The notes: generated by a model not told the origin, from the sequence alone. Positions 35,044 to 45,267 are shown, counted from the stretch's first letter. The stretch: 64,000 nt of DNA from Microbulbifer hainanensis (GCF_014904735.1 NZ_JACZCR010000009.1:53189-117188); one strand, 5' to 3'. Numbers and translations are program-made.

Positions 35044-36348
35044 ATGCGAAACCTTGTGTACGCAACGGCGACCGCACTCGCCGTTGTGCTGCCATCGCCA
35101 CCGGCCGCCGCGGCAAGCGGTCTGGTATTCGAGCAGGCCATCGCCATCGCGATAGAGCGCGACCCCTGGCTGGCCGGCAGCCGCTACACCGAAGATGCGC
35201 TGGCGGATGAGGCTTTGGCCGCCGCCCAGCTGCCGGATCCGACCGTAGCGGTCGCTGCACTCAATATGCCCACGGACACCTTCAATTTCGGCCAGGAGCC
35301 GATGACACAGTTCGCCCTCGGTATCAGCCAGATGTTTCCGCGCGGGGACAGCCGGGCGCTATCGCGCCAGCAGAAGGAACAGCTCGCCGCGCGAGAACCG
35401 CTGATGCGCGCCGATCGCCGGGCCAGGGTGCGCGCGACTGTCGCGCAACTGTGGCTGGACATCTACCGCGCGCGCGAAAGCATCCACCTGATCGACGGCG
35501 ACCGCGCCCTGTTCACGCAGCTGGTGGACGCCGCCGTTGCAAGCTACGCATCAGCCCAGGGGCGCGCGCGCCAGCCGGACGTGATTCGCGCACAACTGGA
35601 ACTGACCCGCCTGGACGACCGCCTGACGGTGCTGCAGCAGCGTCAGGAAAGCGCCGAACAGCGATTATCGGAATGGGTCGACGACGCGGTAAGCAGGGGC
35701 ATCGGCGGAACCCTGCCGCACCTGGAGCCGGTAGTGCCAATGGCAGACAGTCGCTCTCCGTCCGACTGGTATCAGCAGCTGCGCCTGCACCCGGCAGTGC
35801 TGGCGCTGGAAGAGAAAATAGACGCGGTAGCTACCGGCATCGATCTCGCCAAGCAGAAATACAAGCCGGAGTGGGCCCTCAAAGCCAGCTATGGCTACCG
35901 CGGAGAGGACCCGATGGGGCAGGACAGGACAGACCTGCTCACCCTCGGGGTCAGTTTTGATCTGCCGTTGTTCACTGCAAAGCGACAGGACCGACAGCTC
36001 AGCGCAGCGGTGGCACGTACCGCGGCTACTGAAACCGAGCGATCCCTGTTACTGCGCCAGCTGCTCGCGCAATTGCAGAAAGCCCGCCTGCAGCTTATCC
36101 GCCTCGACCAGCGCCGCGCCCTCTACCGCGGCGAGCTGTTGCCGCAGATGCGCGAGCAGGCAGAGGCATCACTGGCCGCCTACAACAACGACGAAGGTGA
36201 CTTTGCCGAAGCGGTGCGCGCGCGCATCGCCGAACTGAACACAAAAATCGATGCGCTCGATATTGAAGTCGAACGCCTGAAAACCATCGCGCAATTGAAT
36301 TATCTGCTCACGCAGGTCCCGGGGGCGACAGGAGAACCTCAAAAATGA
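35044..36348 (+). CDS. cusC: TolC-family outer-membrane channel of a copper/silver efflux system
   Basis: A 434-residue outer-membrane efflux protein. A signal peptide (ending AAAAS) is followed by two repeats of the OEP fold with long helices, for example TRLDDRLTVLQQRQESAEQRLSEW and LLRQLLAQLQKARLQLIRLDQRR. It forms the exit duct through the periplasm and outer membrane for CusBA. The ATG at 35044 is preferred (GAAGAG before it); a GTG five codons upstream is also in frame. It overlaps cusB by four bases (ATGA), so the cusC-cusB-cusA order is one coupled operon. The usual lipidation cysteine of CusC is not seen. Confidence 0.85.
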   Translation: MRNLVYATATALAVVLPSPPAAAASGLVFEQAIAIAIERDPWLAGSRYTEDALADEALAAAQLPDPTVAVAALNMPTDTFNFGQEPMTQFALGISQMFPRGDSRALSRQQKEQLAAREPLMRADRRARVRATVAQLWLDIYRARESIHLIDGDRALFTQLVDAAVASYASAQGRARQPDVIRAQLELTRLDDRLTVLQQRQESAEQRLSEWVDDAVSRGIGGTLPHLEPVVPMADSRSPSDWYQQLRLHPAVLALEEKIDAVATGIDLAKQKYKPEWALKASYGYRGEDPMGQDRTDLLTLGVSFDLPLFTAKRQDRQLSAAVARTAATETERSLLLRQLLAQLQKARLQLIRLDQRRALYRGELLPQMREQAEASLAAYNNDEGDFAEAVRARIAELNTKIDALDIEVERLKTIAQLNYLLTQVPGATGEPQK

Positions 36349-37613
36349 ATAACCGTATCAAGGCGCTCTTGTTGGTCACGCTGGGTATCGCCATCGGCGT
36401 CCCCTCTGCACTGTTGCTGCACGGCGGCAAGGAAGAGAACGCCTCCGGCGGCGGGCGCAAACCGCTGTACTGGGTCGCGCCCATGGACCCCAGCTACCAC
36501 AGCGACAAGCCCGGCAAGTCGCCAATGGGTATGGAGCTGATCCCCGTGTTCGAAGAGGGACAGGTGGGCGAATCGCCAGGGACTGTGCGCATCTCCCCGG
36601 AGGTGGTCAACAACCTGGGTGTGCGCACCGCCGCCGTCGAGCGCGGCCGGTTCGACACGGAAATCAAGACGGTGGGTTATGTGCAGTTCGACGAAGAACA
36701 GCTGGTGCGGATACACCCCAGGGTAGAGGGTTGGATAGAGAAACTCTACGTGGACACAGACGGGGATCCGGTACGCAAGGGGATGGCGCTGTACACCATC
36801 TACTCACCGGAACTGGTCAATGCCCAGGAAGAGCTGGTACTCGCGCTGAAACACAAAAACCGTATCCTGATCGACGCAGCCCGCGAGCGTTTGCGCGCAC
36901 TGCAGTTGCCGCAAAGCGCCATCGATGAATTGAACAAGACGCGCAAGGCGCGCCGCACCGTCACCGTCTACGCGCCCCAATCCGGCGTCGTGGACAAGCT
37001 CAACGTGCGCGAAGGCGTTTTCGTCCAGCCGGGCATGCCAGTGATGTCCATCGCCGCGCTCGACGAAGTGTGGGTCGTCGGCGAAGTGTTCGAGCGCCAG
37101 GCGGCGCTGCTGAGCAAAGGCGATCCTGTCACCATGCGCCTGGACTACCTGCCCGGACAGAGTTGGACCGGAACCGTCGATTACATCTACCCGACCGTGG
37201 ACGAAAAAACGCGCACCGCTCGCATACGCGCGCGCTTCGGCAATCGGGAGTGGCGGCTCAAACCGAATATGTTTGCGCAGCTCACAATACACGCGCGCCG
37301 CGGCGGAGAGACACTGCTGATCCCCACCGAGGCCCTGATCCGCACAGGCGGCAAGCCACGCGTCGTGCTCGCCCTCGGTGACGGCAGGTTCAAGTCGGTG
37401 CAGGTGCAAACGGGCCTCATAGGCGAGCGCCAGGTAGAAATCCTCTCTGGTTTGAAAGAGGGCGAGCGCATTGTCACCTCCGCGCAGTTCCTGATCGATT
37501 CTGAATCCAGCAAGACCTCGGACTTTATGCGTATGTCGCCGTCCAGTCCGATGGACTCAATGGACACAAAGGACTCGATGGAGTCAATGGAATCGATGGG
37601 AGACAAACCGTGA
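36345..37613 (+). CDS. cusB: RND efflux periplasmic adaptor CusB
   Basis: A 422-residue membrane-fusion protein. After an N-terminal anchor comes a heavy-metal-binding domain with [29 protein letters not shown] (residues about 40-70; the Cys/Met/His pattern of PF19335). Then come lipoyl and hairpin parts and a beta barrel ([12 protein letters not shown]). The tail is unusual: about 25 residues of Met, Ser, Asp and Glu ([17 protein letters not shown]), which could bind copper or silver. It links CusA to CusC. The GTG start of cusA overlaps its stop. The neighbouring CusA methionine triad supports Cu(I)/Ag(I) rather than zinc or cobalt. No CusF gene is seen. Confidence 0.9.
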   Translation: MNNRIKALLLVTLGIAIGVPSALLLHGGKEENASGGGRKPLYWVAPMDPSYHSDKPGKSPMGMELIPVFEEGQVGESPGTVRISPEVVNNLGVRTAAVERGRFDTEIKTVGYVQFDEEQLVRIHPRVEGWIEKLYVDTDGDPVRKGMALYTIYSPELVNAQEELVLALKHKNRILIDAARERLRALQLPQSAIDELNKTRKARRTVTVYAPQSGVVDKLNVREGVFVQPGMPVMSIAALDEVWVVGEVFERQAALLSKGDPVTMRLDYLPGQSWTGTVDYIYPTVDEKTRTARIRARFGNREWRLKPNMFAQLTIHARRGGETLLIPTEALIRTGGKPRVVLALGDGRFKSVQVQTGLIGERQVEILSGLKEGERIVTSAQFLIDSESSKTSDFMRMSPSSPMDSMDTKDSMESMESMGDKP

Positions 37614-40600
37614 TTGCCGCCCTGATCCGCTGGTCGGTGGGCAACCGAGTCTTCGTGCTGCTGGCCACCGTGATCCTTGTCGGCGCGGGGATCTATTCAC
37701 TGAAAAACACCCCGGTGGACGCAATACCGGATCTATCCGACGTGCAGGTGATTATCAAGACCCACTATCCGGGTCAGGCGCCGCAGGTAGTGGAGGACCA
37801 GGTCACCTATCCGCTGACCACGGCGATGCTGTCGGTACCCGGCGCAGTCACTGTGCGCGGCTTTTCTTTCTTCGGCGACTCCTATGTCTATGTCATCTTC
37901 GACGACGACACCGATCTCTACTGGGCGCGCTCGCGGGTACTGGAATACCTGTCCCAGGTAGCCCCTACCCTGCCCGCCAACGCGCAGCCGCAACTGGGGC
38001 CGGACGCCACCGGGGTCGGCTGGGTGTACCTCTATGCGCTGGTGGACAGAAGCGGCAAACACGATATCAGCGAACTGCGCAGCCTGCAGGATTGGTTCCT
38101 GAAATACGAGCTGCAGACGGTGCCCGGGGTATCCGAAGTAGCGCCGCTTGGCGGCATGGTGAAGCAGTACCAGGTCAAGGTGGACCCGGAAAAGCTGCGC
38201 GCCTACGGCATTCCACTCGCCCATATCCAGATGGCGATACAGCGGGGCAACCAGGAGGTGGGTGCCTCAGTGGTGGAAATGGCCGAAGCCGAATACATGG
38301 TCCGGGCCAGTGGCTATATCCAGGCGATCGACGACCTGGCCAACATACCGCTGGGCATGGACGTCAAGGGCACGCCCATTCTGCTCAAAGATGTGGCCGA
38401 TATCGCCCTGGGCCCACAACTGCGGCGCGGCATCGCCGAGCTGGACGGCGAGGGCGAGGCAGTCGGCGGCATCGTCGTGATGCGCTTCGGAGAAAATGCA
38501 CAGAGGACCATCGACGGCGTCAAGGCCAAGCTGGAAAAGCTCAAGGCGGGCCTGCCCGAAGGTGTGGAAATCGTCACCGTCTACGACCGCTCGGCACTGA
38601 TCGAGCGCGCGGTGGACAATCTCTGGCACAAGCTGCTGGAGGAATTTGTGGTGGTGGCGCTGGTCTGTGTGGTGTTCCTGTTTCACCTGCGCTCATCGCT
38701 GGTGGCCATCATCAGCCTGCCGGTGGGCATATTGACCGCCTTTATCGTCATGCACCTGCAGGGGCTCAACGCCAATATCATGTCTCTTGGCGGCATCGCC
38801 ATTGCCATCGGAGCCATGATCGACGGTGCCATAGTGCTGATCGAGAACATGCACAAGCATATGGAACGCACGCCGCTCAATGATCAAAACCGCTGGCAGA
38901 TTGTCGCCAAATCCGCGACGGAAGTGGGCCCGGCGCTGTTCTTCAGCCTGCTGATCATCACCGTGAGCTTCCTGCCGGTGTTCACCCTGCAAGCGCAGGA
39001 AGGGCGCATGTTCTCGCCGCTGGCGTTCACCAAGACCTATGCGATGGCTGCGAGCGCGGCGCTGGCGGTAACCCTGGTGCCGGTACTGATGGGCCTTTTT
39101 ATCCGCGGCCGTGTGCGCCCCGAGCACAGCAATCCGCTCAACCGTTGGCTGATAAACGCCTATATGCCCGTGCTCAAACGGGTCCTGCAGTTTCCGCGAA
39201 CGACCCTGGTAGTGGCATTGGTTCTGCTACTCACCGCATTGTGGCCGCTCGGCAAGATCGGCAGCGAGTTTATCCCGCCGCTGGACGAGGGCGATCTGAT
39301 GTATATGCCCACCACCTACCCGGGCCTGTCTATCGGCAAGGCGCGCGAGCTGCTGCAGCAGACCGACAAACTGATCCGCACGGTGCCGGAAGTGAAAACC
39401 GTGTTCGGCAAGATCGGCCGCGCCGAGACCGCCACGGATCCGGCGCCACTGACCATGATCGAAACCTTTATCCAGCTGAAACCGCGGGACCAGTGGCGCG
39501 CGGGTATGACCACAGAAAAACTGAAGAGGGAGCTGGATGCACTGGTCAAGCTACCCGGCGTGACTAACGCCTGGGTGATGCCGATCAAGACCCGCACCGA
39601 TATGCTGGCAACCGGTATCAAGACACCTGTCGGCATCAAGGTGGCAGGACCGGACCTGAAGCAGATACAACAGATAGGCCTGCAACTGGAGCGGATTCTC
39701 GAGCATGTGCCGGGCACCGCATCTGTGTATTCCGAGCGGGTCGCCGGCGGCCGCTACATCAACGTGGATATCGACCGGGCAAGCGCCGCCCGCTACGGCC
39801 TCAATATTGCCGACGTGCAGCAGGTGATTGCGACCGCCGTCGGCGGCATGAACGTGACCCAGACTGTCGAGGGACTGGAGCGCTACCCGGTCAACCTGCG
39901 CTACCCGCAGGACTACCGCAACTCGCCGGAAAGGCTGGCGCAGCTGCCGATCGTCACGCCGGCAGGGCAGCGCATCGCACTGGGTGATGTGGCCGACATC
40001 GCGGTGGCGGACGGCCCGCCAGCGATCAAGAGCGAAAACGCGCGACTGAACGGCTGGAGCTTTATCGACATTGAGGGTGTCGACGTGGGCAGCTATGTGC
40101 AGAAGGCGCGCGCCGCTGTCGACGAGCAGCTGCAGCTGCCGCCCGGCTACTCGGTGACCTGGTCCGGGCAGTACGAGTACATGCAGCGGGCGGTGGAGAA
40201 ACTCACCTATGTGGTGCCGCTGACCCTGTTCATTATTGCCGTGTTGCTGTACTTCAATTTCCGCGATATCTGGGAAGTGGCCATCATCATGGGCACACTG
40301 CCGCTGGCCACTGTGGGCTCCCTGTGGTTCGTCTATATGCTCGATTACAATTTTTCCGTCGCGGTGGGTGTCGGCTTTATCGCGCTGGCCGGGGTCGCGG
40401 TGGAAATCGGCGTAATCATGCTCGTCTACCTGAACCAGAGCCATGCCGAAATGTACCGCGACTGCGCGGAGCGGAATACAAGCCCCGGGACAGAGTCCCT
40501 GCGCGAGGCGGTGTTGACTGGCGCCGGATTGCGGGTGCGCCCGGTGATGATGACCGCCGCCGCCATCGTCGTTGGCCTGCTGCCGATCTTATTCGGCTCG

Positions 40601-40744
40601 GGCACCGGCTCCGAAGTGATGAGCCGCATCGCCGCGCCGATGGTGGGCGGCATGTTGAGCGCCCTGCTACTGACCCTGCTAGTATTGCCGGCGGTGTTTT
40701 ATTTGTGGAAACGCCGCTCGCTTAATGTGGTTAGAGAAAACTAA
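37610..40744 (+). CDS. cusA: Copper/silver RND efflux pump CusA
   Basis: A 1044-residue inner-membrane heavy-metal RND transporter with twelve membrane helices and two large periplasmic loops. The proton-relay aspartate is D405 (GAMIDGAIV), the same number as in E. coli CusA. The metal-binding methionine triad of CusA is conserved as M566 (MYMPTTYPG), M616 (TMIETFIQL) and M665 ([11 protein letters not shown]), each seven residues before its E. coli counterpart. This separates it from zinc/cobalt CzcA pumps and supports Cu(I)/Ag(I). The GTG at 37610 overlaps the cusB stop (GTGA). The methyltransferase gene starts inside its last 20 bases. Confidence 0.95.
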   Translation: MIAALIRWSVGNRVFVLLATVILVGAGIYSLKNTPVDAIPDLSDVQVIIKTHYPGQAPQVVEDQVTYPLTTAMLSVPGAVTVRGFSFFGDSYVYVIFDDDTDLYWARSRVLEYLSQVAPTLPANAQPQLGPDATGVGWVYLYALVDRSGKHDISELRSLQDWFLKYELQTVPGVSEVAPLGGMVKQYQVKVDPEKLRAYGIPLAHIQMAIQRGNQEVGASVVEMAEAEYMVRASGYIQAIDDLANIPLGMDVKGTPILLKDVADIALGPQLRRGIAELDGEGEAVGGIVVMRFGENAQRTIDGVKAKLEKLKAGLPEGVEIVTVYDRSALIERAVDNLWHKLLEEFVVVALVCVVFLFHLRSSLVAIISLPVGILTAFIVMHLQGLNANIMSLGGIAIAIGAMIDGAIVLIENMHKHMERTPLNDQNRWQIVAKSATEVGPALFFSLLIITVSFLPVFTLQAQEGRMFSPLAFTKTYAMAASAALAVTLVPVLMGLFIRGRVRPEHSNPLNRWLINAYMPVLKRVLQFPRTTLVVALVLLLTALWPLGKIGSEFIPPLDEGDLMYMPTTYPGLSIGKARELLQQTDKLIRTVPEVKTVFGKIGRAETATDPAPLTMIETFIQLKPRDQWRAGMTTEKLKRELDALVKLPGVTNAWVMPIKTRTDMLATGIKTPVGIKVAGPDLKQIQQIGLQLERILEHVPGTASVYSERVAGGRYINVDIDRASAARYGLNIADVQQVIATAVGGMNVTQTVEGLERYPVNLRYPQDYRNSPERLAQLPIVTPAGQRIALGDVADIAVADGPPAIKSENARLNGWSFIDIEGVDVGSYVQKARAAVDEQLQLPPGYSVTWSGQYEYMQRAVEKLTYVVPLTLFIIAVLLYFNFRDIWEVAIIMGTLPLATVGSLWFVYMLDYNFSVAVGVGFIALAGVAVEIGVIMLVYLNQSHAEMYRDCAERNTSPGTESLREAVLTGAGLRVRPVMMTAAAIVVGLLPILFGSGTGSEVMSRIAAPMVGGMLSALLLTLLVLPAVFYLWKRRSLNVVREN

Positions 40745-41411
40745 AAATAACAAACGGCAACCGTCATTCGCCGCAATAACGGGGGACTCGACTCTGAAAG
40801 AGAAAAACCACTGGGAAAAGGTCTACAGCTCAAAATCGGAAGACGAAGTCAGCTGGTTCCAGGAACACGCCGAGGTATCGGTCCGGCTGATCGAGCAGAC
40901 GGGCGCGCCCAAGTCCGCGAATATTATCGACGTGGGCGGCGGCGCCTCCACGCTGGTGGACGACCTGCTGCACAAGGGCTATCGAAATCTCACGGTGCTC
41001 GATCTATCCGGCGCAGCACTGGCAAAAGCCAGATGCCGGCTCGGCGCAGAGGCAGATAAAGTTCACTGGCTGGAAGCGAATATCCTGGAAACTGGTCTGC
41101 CGGAGCAGGCGTATGACATCTGGCATGACAGAGCCGTATTTCACTTTCTGACCGCGGCCCGGGACCGGCAGAAATATGTACAGGCAGTGCTCCACTCAGT
41201 TAAACCTGGCGGCCACGTGATCGTGGCCACCTTCGCCGAAGACGGCCCGGAAAAATGCAGTGGCTTGCCGGTAGTGCGCTACAGCGGCGAACAGTTGCAC
41301 GGCGAGTTCGGCGCGCCCTTTGATCTGCTGGGGCAGGAGCGGGAGGAGCACCACACCCCGGCAGGTGTGGTGCAACGCTTCGTCTATTGCTTTTGCCGCA
41401 AGCTGGAATGA
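40725..41411 (+). CDS. Class I SAM-dependent methyltransferase
   Basis: About 228 residues with the class I methyltransferase fold: motif [10 protein letters not shown], then [23 protein letters not shown], and [17 protein letters not shown]. It ends with a typical small-molecule methyltransferase strand order. Homologues begin near [10 protein letters not shown]. Two starts are possible: ATG 40725 inside the end of cusA, or a CTG at 40794 with GGGGGA seven bases before it. The second fits homologues better but is a rare codon. The substrate is unknown. Its place between cusA and a DUF1232 gene, with an ATGA overlap to the latter, ties it to the copper operon; methylation of a metalloid or thiol compound is possible. 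Confidence 0.82.
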   Translation: MWLEKTKNNKRQPSFAAITGDSTLKEKNHWEKVYSSKSEDEVSWFQEHAEVSVRLIEQTGAPKSANIIDVGGGASTLVDDLLHKGYRNLTVLDLSGAALAKARCRLGAEADKVHWLEANILETGLPEQAYDIWHDRAVFHFLTAARDRQKYVQAVLHSVKPGGHVIVATFAEDGPEKCSGLPVVRYSGEQLHGEFGAPFDLLGQEREEHHTPAGVVQRFVYCFCRKLE

Positions 41412-41791
41412 TCAAGCGGCTGAGGCGTTTTGCGCAGAACATGAAGGTGCAGCTACAGGTACTCTACCTGGCGAGCCGTGATCCCCGGACACCGCTCGCC
41501 GCCAAGCTGCTGCTGATTGTGGTGATTGCCTATGCATTCAGCCCCATCGATCTGATTCCGGATTTTATCCCGTTGATCGGCTATCTGGACGACCTGATAT
41601 TGCTGCCGCTCGGCATCTACCTGGCGATGCGGCTGGTGCCGCCGGAGCTGTGGCGCGAGCTGCAGACCCGCGCGGAGACGCAACCACTGTCGCTACCGAA
41701 GAACCGCGTTGCCGGAGTCGTGATCGCGATAGTCTGGATTGCCGCGCTCGTCGCAATTGTCCACTGGTTATGGAAGCTCTCGGTCTCTTAG
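41408..41791 (+). CDS. YkvA/DUF1232 family membrane protein
   Basis: A 127-residue membrane protein with the DUF1232 core AYAFSPIDLIPDFIPLIGYLDDL, in which the PIDLIPD element is diagnostic. The core is flanked by two hydrophobic helices, with a third helix at the C terminus (VVIAIVWIAALVAIVHWLW). The function of the family is not known. The ATG at 41408 overlaps the methyltransferase TGA (ATGA), so they are coupled. It converges with the GDCCVFCSYG gene, 7 bases apart. Confidence 0.82.
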   Translation: MIKRLRRFAQNMKVQLQVLYLASRDPRTPLAAKLLLIVVIAYAFSPIDLIPDFIPLIGYLDDLILLPLGIYLAMRLVPPELWRELQTRAETQPLSLPKNRVAGVVIAIVWIAALVAIVHWLWKLSVS

Positions 41792-41798
41792 CGGGCAC

Positions 41799-42011
41799 TC
41801 ATCCGCAGCAACCGGACTCCAACTGCACTGGTGGGCAGGGCACGGAACCGTATGAGCAGAAGACACAGCAATCGCCGGGTCGCGGCTCCAATAACGAGTG
41901 ACATCGCTCGCACTCGTAAAACCACTGGCAGGCGTCGGTCGGCATGGTTTCGGTTTTCTTGTGCCCGCAGTGGGGACAGGTGATTTCCGAATGTAATTGC
42001 ACTTCGCTCAT
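41799..42011 (-). CDS. Small Cys-rich GDCCVFCSYG protein
   Basis: A 70-residue cysteine-rich protein with three possible metal sites: CPHCGHKK at the N terminus, CERCHS in the middle, and GDCCVFCSYGSVPCPP near the end. The last motif marks a small family often found beside metal-resistance genes. The first two pairs look like a zinc ribbon. It is the only minus-strand gene in the island. AGGTGG precedes the ATG at 42011. Its promoter must lie in the 158 bases shared with the divergent PepSY gene. Metal binding is very likely from the cysteines; the metal is not known. Confidence 0.78.
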   Translation of the reverse strand: MSEVQLHSEITCPHCGHKKTETMPTDACQWFYECERCHSLLEPRPGDCCVFCSYGSVPCPPVQLESGCCG

Positions 42012-42169
42012 TTTGCCACCTGTTGCGCAGCAAAGGATGGTGAGCCGACAGCGAAAGTCGCGCCGCTGCGAGCGCATGACTTACCGGTTCGATGGATACA
42101 TTCGCGGCGGCGAGGGTTACACTCACGCCTGACCGTGCGATTCTCACTGAGATTACTAGAAAAATTACA

Positions 42170-42898
42170 ATGAAAACGGCAACTATCTCGCGAAAAATTC
42201 ACAAATGGATTTTTCTGATTATCGGGGTACAGGCGCTCTTGTGGACCCTGAGCGGCTTTTACATGGTGGTAATGGATCTGGATTTTATCCACGGCGACCA
42301 CCTGGTGCGGAATCTGCACGAGCCACTGCCGACCACTTCTACAGAATTATTTCCTACCGAAGCGCTAATACGCGAGGGCACGGGTGTGAAATCCGTGCAG
42401 CTTAAATCCATACGTAAAAAATTATTCTATGTAGTGCGCGACAGTGACGGCAAGCACCTGCTCGACGCCCACAGCGGTATCGAGATATCCCCGCTCGACC
42501 GACAGACTGCGATAGCGCTGGCCGAGTACCACTACAGCGGCGACTTCCCAGCGAACTCCGCAGAGTTGATTACCCAAAACCCTCCCTCGGAAATCCAGTT
42601 CCGCCCGCTACCGCTGTGGCGGGTGAATTTTGACGATCGCTACGGCACCAGCCTCTATATCGATCCCAACACCGGCGCCCTGGCCACGCGTCGCCACGAC
42701 TACTGGCGCGCGTTCGATTTCTTCTGGATGCTGCACATCATGGATTACAAGGAGCGTGACAATATCCACAACCCGCTGCTGTTGGCCGCTGCACTGTTCA
42801 GCCTGGTCAGTGTGCTGGCGGGGCTGGTGCTGCTGTTTTACAGCTTCGGCAAACGCAGGGCCGCTAACCCCCGGCAACAGCGGGAGACCACTGCATGA
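42170..42898 (+). CDS. PepSY-domain membrane protein
   Basis: A 242-residue inner-membrane protein with one N-terminal helix (FLIIGVQALLWTLSGFYMVV), a periplasmic PepSY-like middle, and a C-terminal helix (PLLLAAALFSLVSVLAGLVLLFYSF). It carries FFWMLHIMDYKERDNIHNP before the last helix. The same wording occurs in the next protein (IFWMLHIMDYTERESFNNP), so the two are related by duplication. PepSY-TM proteins occur with iron and copper reductases. The ATG at 42170 is chosen as the last start before the helix. The downstream gene begins inside its last four bases (ATGA), so the two form a coupled pair. Confidence 0.85.
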   Translation: MKTATISRKIHKWIFLIIGVQALLWTLSGFYMVVMDLDFIHGDHLVRNLHEPLPTTSTELFPTEALIREGTGVKSVQLKSIRKKLFYVVRDSDGKHLLDAHSGIEISPLDRQTAIALAEYHYSGDFPANSAELITQNPPSEIQFRPLPLWRVNFDDRYGTSLYIDPNTGALATRRHDYWRAFDFFWMLHIMDYKERDNIHNPLLLAAALFSLVSVLAGLVLLFYSFGKRRAANPRQQRETTA

Positions 42899-44766
42899 AT
42901 TTTGTCAAAGTGGCCCACAAGTGGCTCAGCCTTGCCATCGGGCTCCAGCTCGCGCTGTGGCTGGCCAGCGGGCTGGCCTTTAGCCTGCTCGATTCCAACA
43001 TTGTCAGCGGCCGCCACCTGGCCGCCAGCCCGGAACCCGCCGAACTCAGCGCCGGCGAGGTGGCCATTGGTCACGCCGCGATAGCGCGCCAGTATGCGCC
43101 CGGCTCCGTCACGGATATCCGCCTGCAGTCCGGCGTTGAGCACCCGGTATACCGGGTACAGACCATGGACGGGGTAGAGCTGCGCGACGCCCGCAGCGGC
43201 GAGCGGGTCGCGATCGACAGCGCGCGTGCCGCAGCCATCGCCGCGCGGGATTACGCCGGCGACGACACCCTGATCGGCACCCCGGAGCGCCTGGATTCCG
43301 CCAACATGGAATCACGTGGATACGACGGCCCGATATGGCGCGTGGACGTCGCGGACGACTTTGCCACCAGCCTGTATATCTCCGCGCAGGATGGCCGGGT
43401 ACTGGAACGCCGCAACGACAGCTGGCGGCTGTTCGACATTTTCTGGATGCTCCATATCATGGATTACACCGAGCGGGAGAGCTTCAACAACCCGTTTGTG
43501 ATTACCTTTGGTCTCGGCGCCCTGCTGCTGTCCCTGTCCGGCTGCCTGTTGCTATTCAGCAGCTTTTCCCGTCACGACTTCAATCTGGTGGCTAAGCTGC
43601 GGCGCAGTCGGGTAGCGGTGCACCTGTTTGACAGCAGTGCCAATCCCATTGACCAGCTGGCCCTGGCCAGCGGCAGCAACCTGTTCGACGGCCTCGCCGC
43701 CAACGGCATACGGCTGCCGTCCAACTGCGGCGGTGGCGGCAGCTGTGGCTTGTGCCAGGTCCGAATGGATAAGGATGCACCGGTCAATGCCAGCGAAAAA
43801 GCCCTGCTGTCCCGCACTGAGCTGGCCGCCGGTTACCGCTTGGCCTGCCAGCAGCGCGCGAGCGGCGCGACCCGCCTCACACTGGATGACGGCGTGATCC
43901 AAGCCGGCCTGTACACCGCCGAGGTGGCGGAATCCCGCTTCCTGACACCGTTCATCAAGGAAATTCACCTGCGCCTGCCGGATACGGCCAACTTCGCCTT
44001 CCGCGCCGGCAGCTTTGTACAGATAGAGGTGCCGCCACACCAGCTGCGCCTGGCTGAGCTGCCGGTGGCCGCCGAGTTTCGCGAGGACTGGCGCCGGTGG
44101 CAGCTCGCGGCCAATGCGGCCCACCTGGAGCCGGTACGGCGCTCCTACTCCATGGCCAATGCGCCGGGTGAGTCCATGGCCACCAGCCGGCCGGACAGCG
44201 TCGGCAGCATCGTACTCAACGTGCGCATCCAGCCGCCGCCCCAGCACAACAGCGCTGTACCCGGTGGCATTGGGTCGAGCTATATGTTCAATCTTGCCAC
44301 CGGCGACCGGGTCCAAGTGTCCGGGCCCTTCGGTAGCTTCCGGGCTTCTGGTACGGGCCGCGAAATGGTGATTATCGGTGGCGGAGCGGGCATGGCCCCG
44401 CTGCGCTCGATCATCGTGGACCAGCTGCGCAATCGGCGCAGTACCCGCAAGATCAGTTTCTGGTACGGGGCCCGCAGCCTGCGCGAAGTCTTCTATGCGG
44501 AGGCGTTCCACCAGCTGGCCGCAGAGTACGGCAATTTCGCCTGGCGCCTCGGCCTGTCTGAGCCACGCGCGGAAGACAACTGGTCCGGCCCCTGTGGCTA
44601 CATCAGCGATATCGTCGCGGAGCAGTACCTGCGCAGCCACCCGGAGATCGGTAACTGCGAGTTCTATCTCTGCGGACCGCCGCCCATGCTGAAAGCGTGC
44701 ATCGCCATACTCTCGGAGCTGGGGGTTGCGGAAGACCGGATCGCCTTCGACGACTTCGGCTGCTGA
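42895..44766 (+). CDS. PepSY membrane protein fused to an NqrF-like ferredoxin/flavin reductase
   Basis: A 623-residue fusion. Residues 1-235 repeat the PepSY plan of the previous protein: a helix, a periplasmic part, FWMLHIMDY, then a second helix. Residues about 245-330 form a [2Fe-2S] ferredoxin domain with C278-x5-C284-x2-C287 and C318. From about 335 comes an FAD/NAD(P)H reductase of NqrF type: RRSYSMANAPG (R416, Y418, S419 for FAD), GGGAGMAPLRSI, FYLCGPPPML and a final AFDDFGC. It should take electrons from NADH through FAD and 2Fe-2S toward the membrane or periplasm. The place in the copper island suggests reduction of Cu(II), Fe(III) or a quinone. The domain reading is firm; the acceptor is inference. 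Confidence 0.88.
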   Translation: MNFVKVAHKWLSLAIGLQLALWLASGLAFSLLDSNIVSGRHLAASPEPAELSAGEVAIGHAAIARQYAPGSVTDIRLQSGVEHPVYRVQTMDGVELRDARSGERVAIDSARAAAIAARDYAGDDTLIGTPERLDSANMESRGYDGPIWRVDVADDFATSLYISAQDGRVLERRNDSWRLFDIFWMLHIMDYTERESFNNPFVITFGLGALLLSLSGCLLLFSSFSRHDFNLVAKLRRSRVAVHLFDSSANPIDQLALASGSNLFDGLAANGIRLPSNCGGGGSCGLCQVRMDKDAPVNASEKALLSRTELAAGYRLACQQRASGATRLTLDDGVIQAGLYTAEVAESRFLTPFIKEIHLRLPDTANFAFRAGSFVQIEVPPHQLRLAELPVAAEFREDWRRWQLAANAAHLEPVRRSYSMANAPGESMATSRPDSVGSIVLNVRIQPPPQHNSAVPGGIGSSYMFNLATGDRVQVSGPFGSFRASGTGREMVIIGGGAGMAPLRSIIVDQLRNRRSTRKISFWYGARSLREVFYAEAFHQLAAEYGNFAWRLGLSEPRAEDNWSGPCGYISDIVAEQYLRSHPEIGNCEFYLCGPPPMLKACIAILSELGVAEDRIAFDDFGC

Positions 44767-44865
44767 TCTCGCGACAGGCGCCGCACTGGAATACATCGGC
44801 GCGGCGCTTGCCAAGCAGGTGGGCAAGCTCTAACCTTCACGACTGAATTTTATCCATCGCCAGAC

Positions 44866-45267
44866 ATGCAAAAACTGATCGCGAAATCACTGCTGATGCT
44901 GATGTTGATCACTGTTTTCGGACAGGTGATGGCACAGCCGTGCGCGGATATGGCACAGATGATGAGCGCCGGTGCGAACATGGTGGGCGCTCACGCGATG
45001 GTTGGCAGTGGTGAAGGCCACGAAAGCCATTGCGATGATGGTATGACGATGGCTGCGGACCTGCAGTCCCATTGTGATAAAGCACCCAATGCTGCAGACG
45101 ACTGCGGGCAGAGCTGTACCTGCTGCCCCGGTCACTGCGCCTCTGTACTGCCCACCACCGGGTTCAGCAGCAACTCATTGCCACGCACTTTTGCGATCAA
45201 TACCTACCGCGATATCAGTTCCTCCCCGAATCCGGAATCCCCGATCAAGCCGCCAAGACTCGGCTGA
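44866..45267 (+). CDS. Cys/His/Met-rich secreted protein (CopL-like)
   Basis: A 133-residue protein with a signal peptide (SLLMLMLITVFGQVMA). The mature part is packed with possible copper ligands: PCADMAQMMSAG, HAMVGSGEGHESHCDDGMTM, and a cysteine cluster CGQSCTCCPGHC. It ends SPIKPPRLG. The general design is that of the protein at 34602 and of CopL/DUF2946 proteins, but I see no close identity between the two. It may buffer copper in the periplasm or act in induction. It stands between the reductase fusion and the DUF411 gene, with its own ATG and no strong ribosome site. Confidence 0.65.
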   Translation: MQKLIAKSLLMLMLITVFGQVMAQPCADMAQMMSAGANMVGAHAMVGSGEGHESHCDDGMTMAADLQSHCDKAPNAADDCGQSCTCCPGHCASVLPTTGFSSNSLPRTFAINTYRDISSSPNPESPIKPPRLG

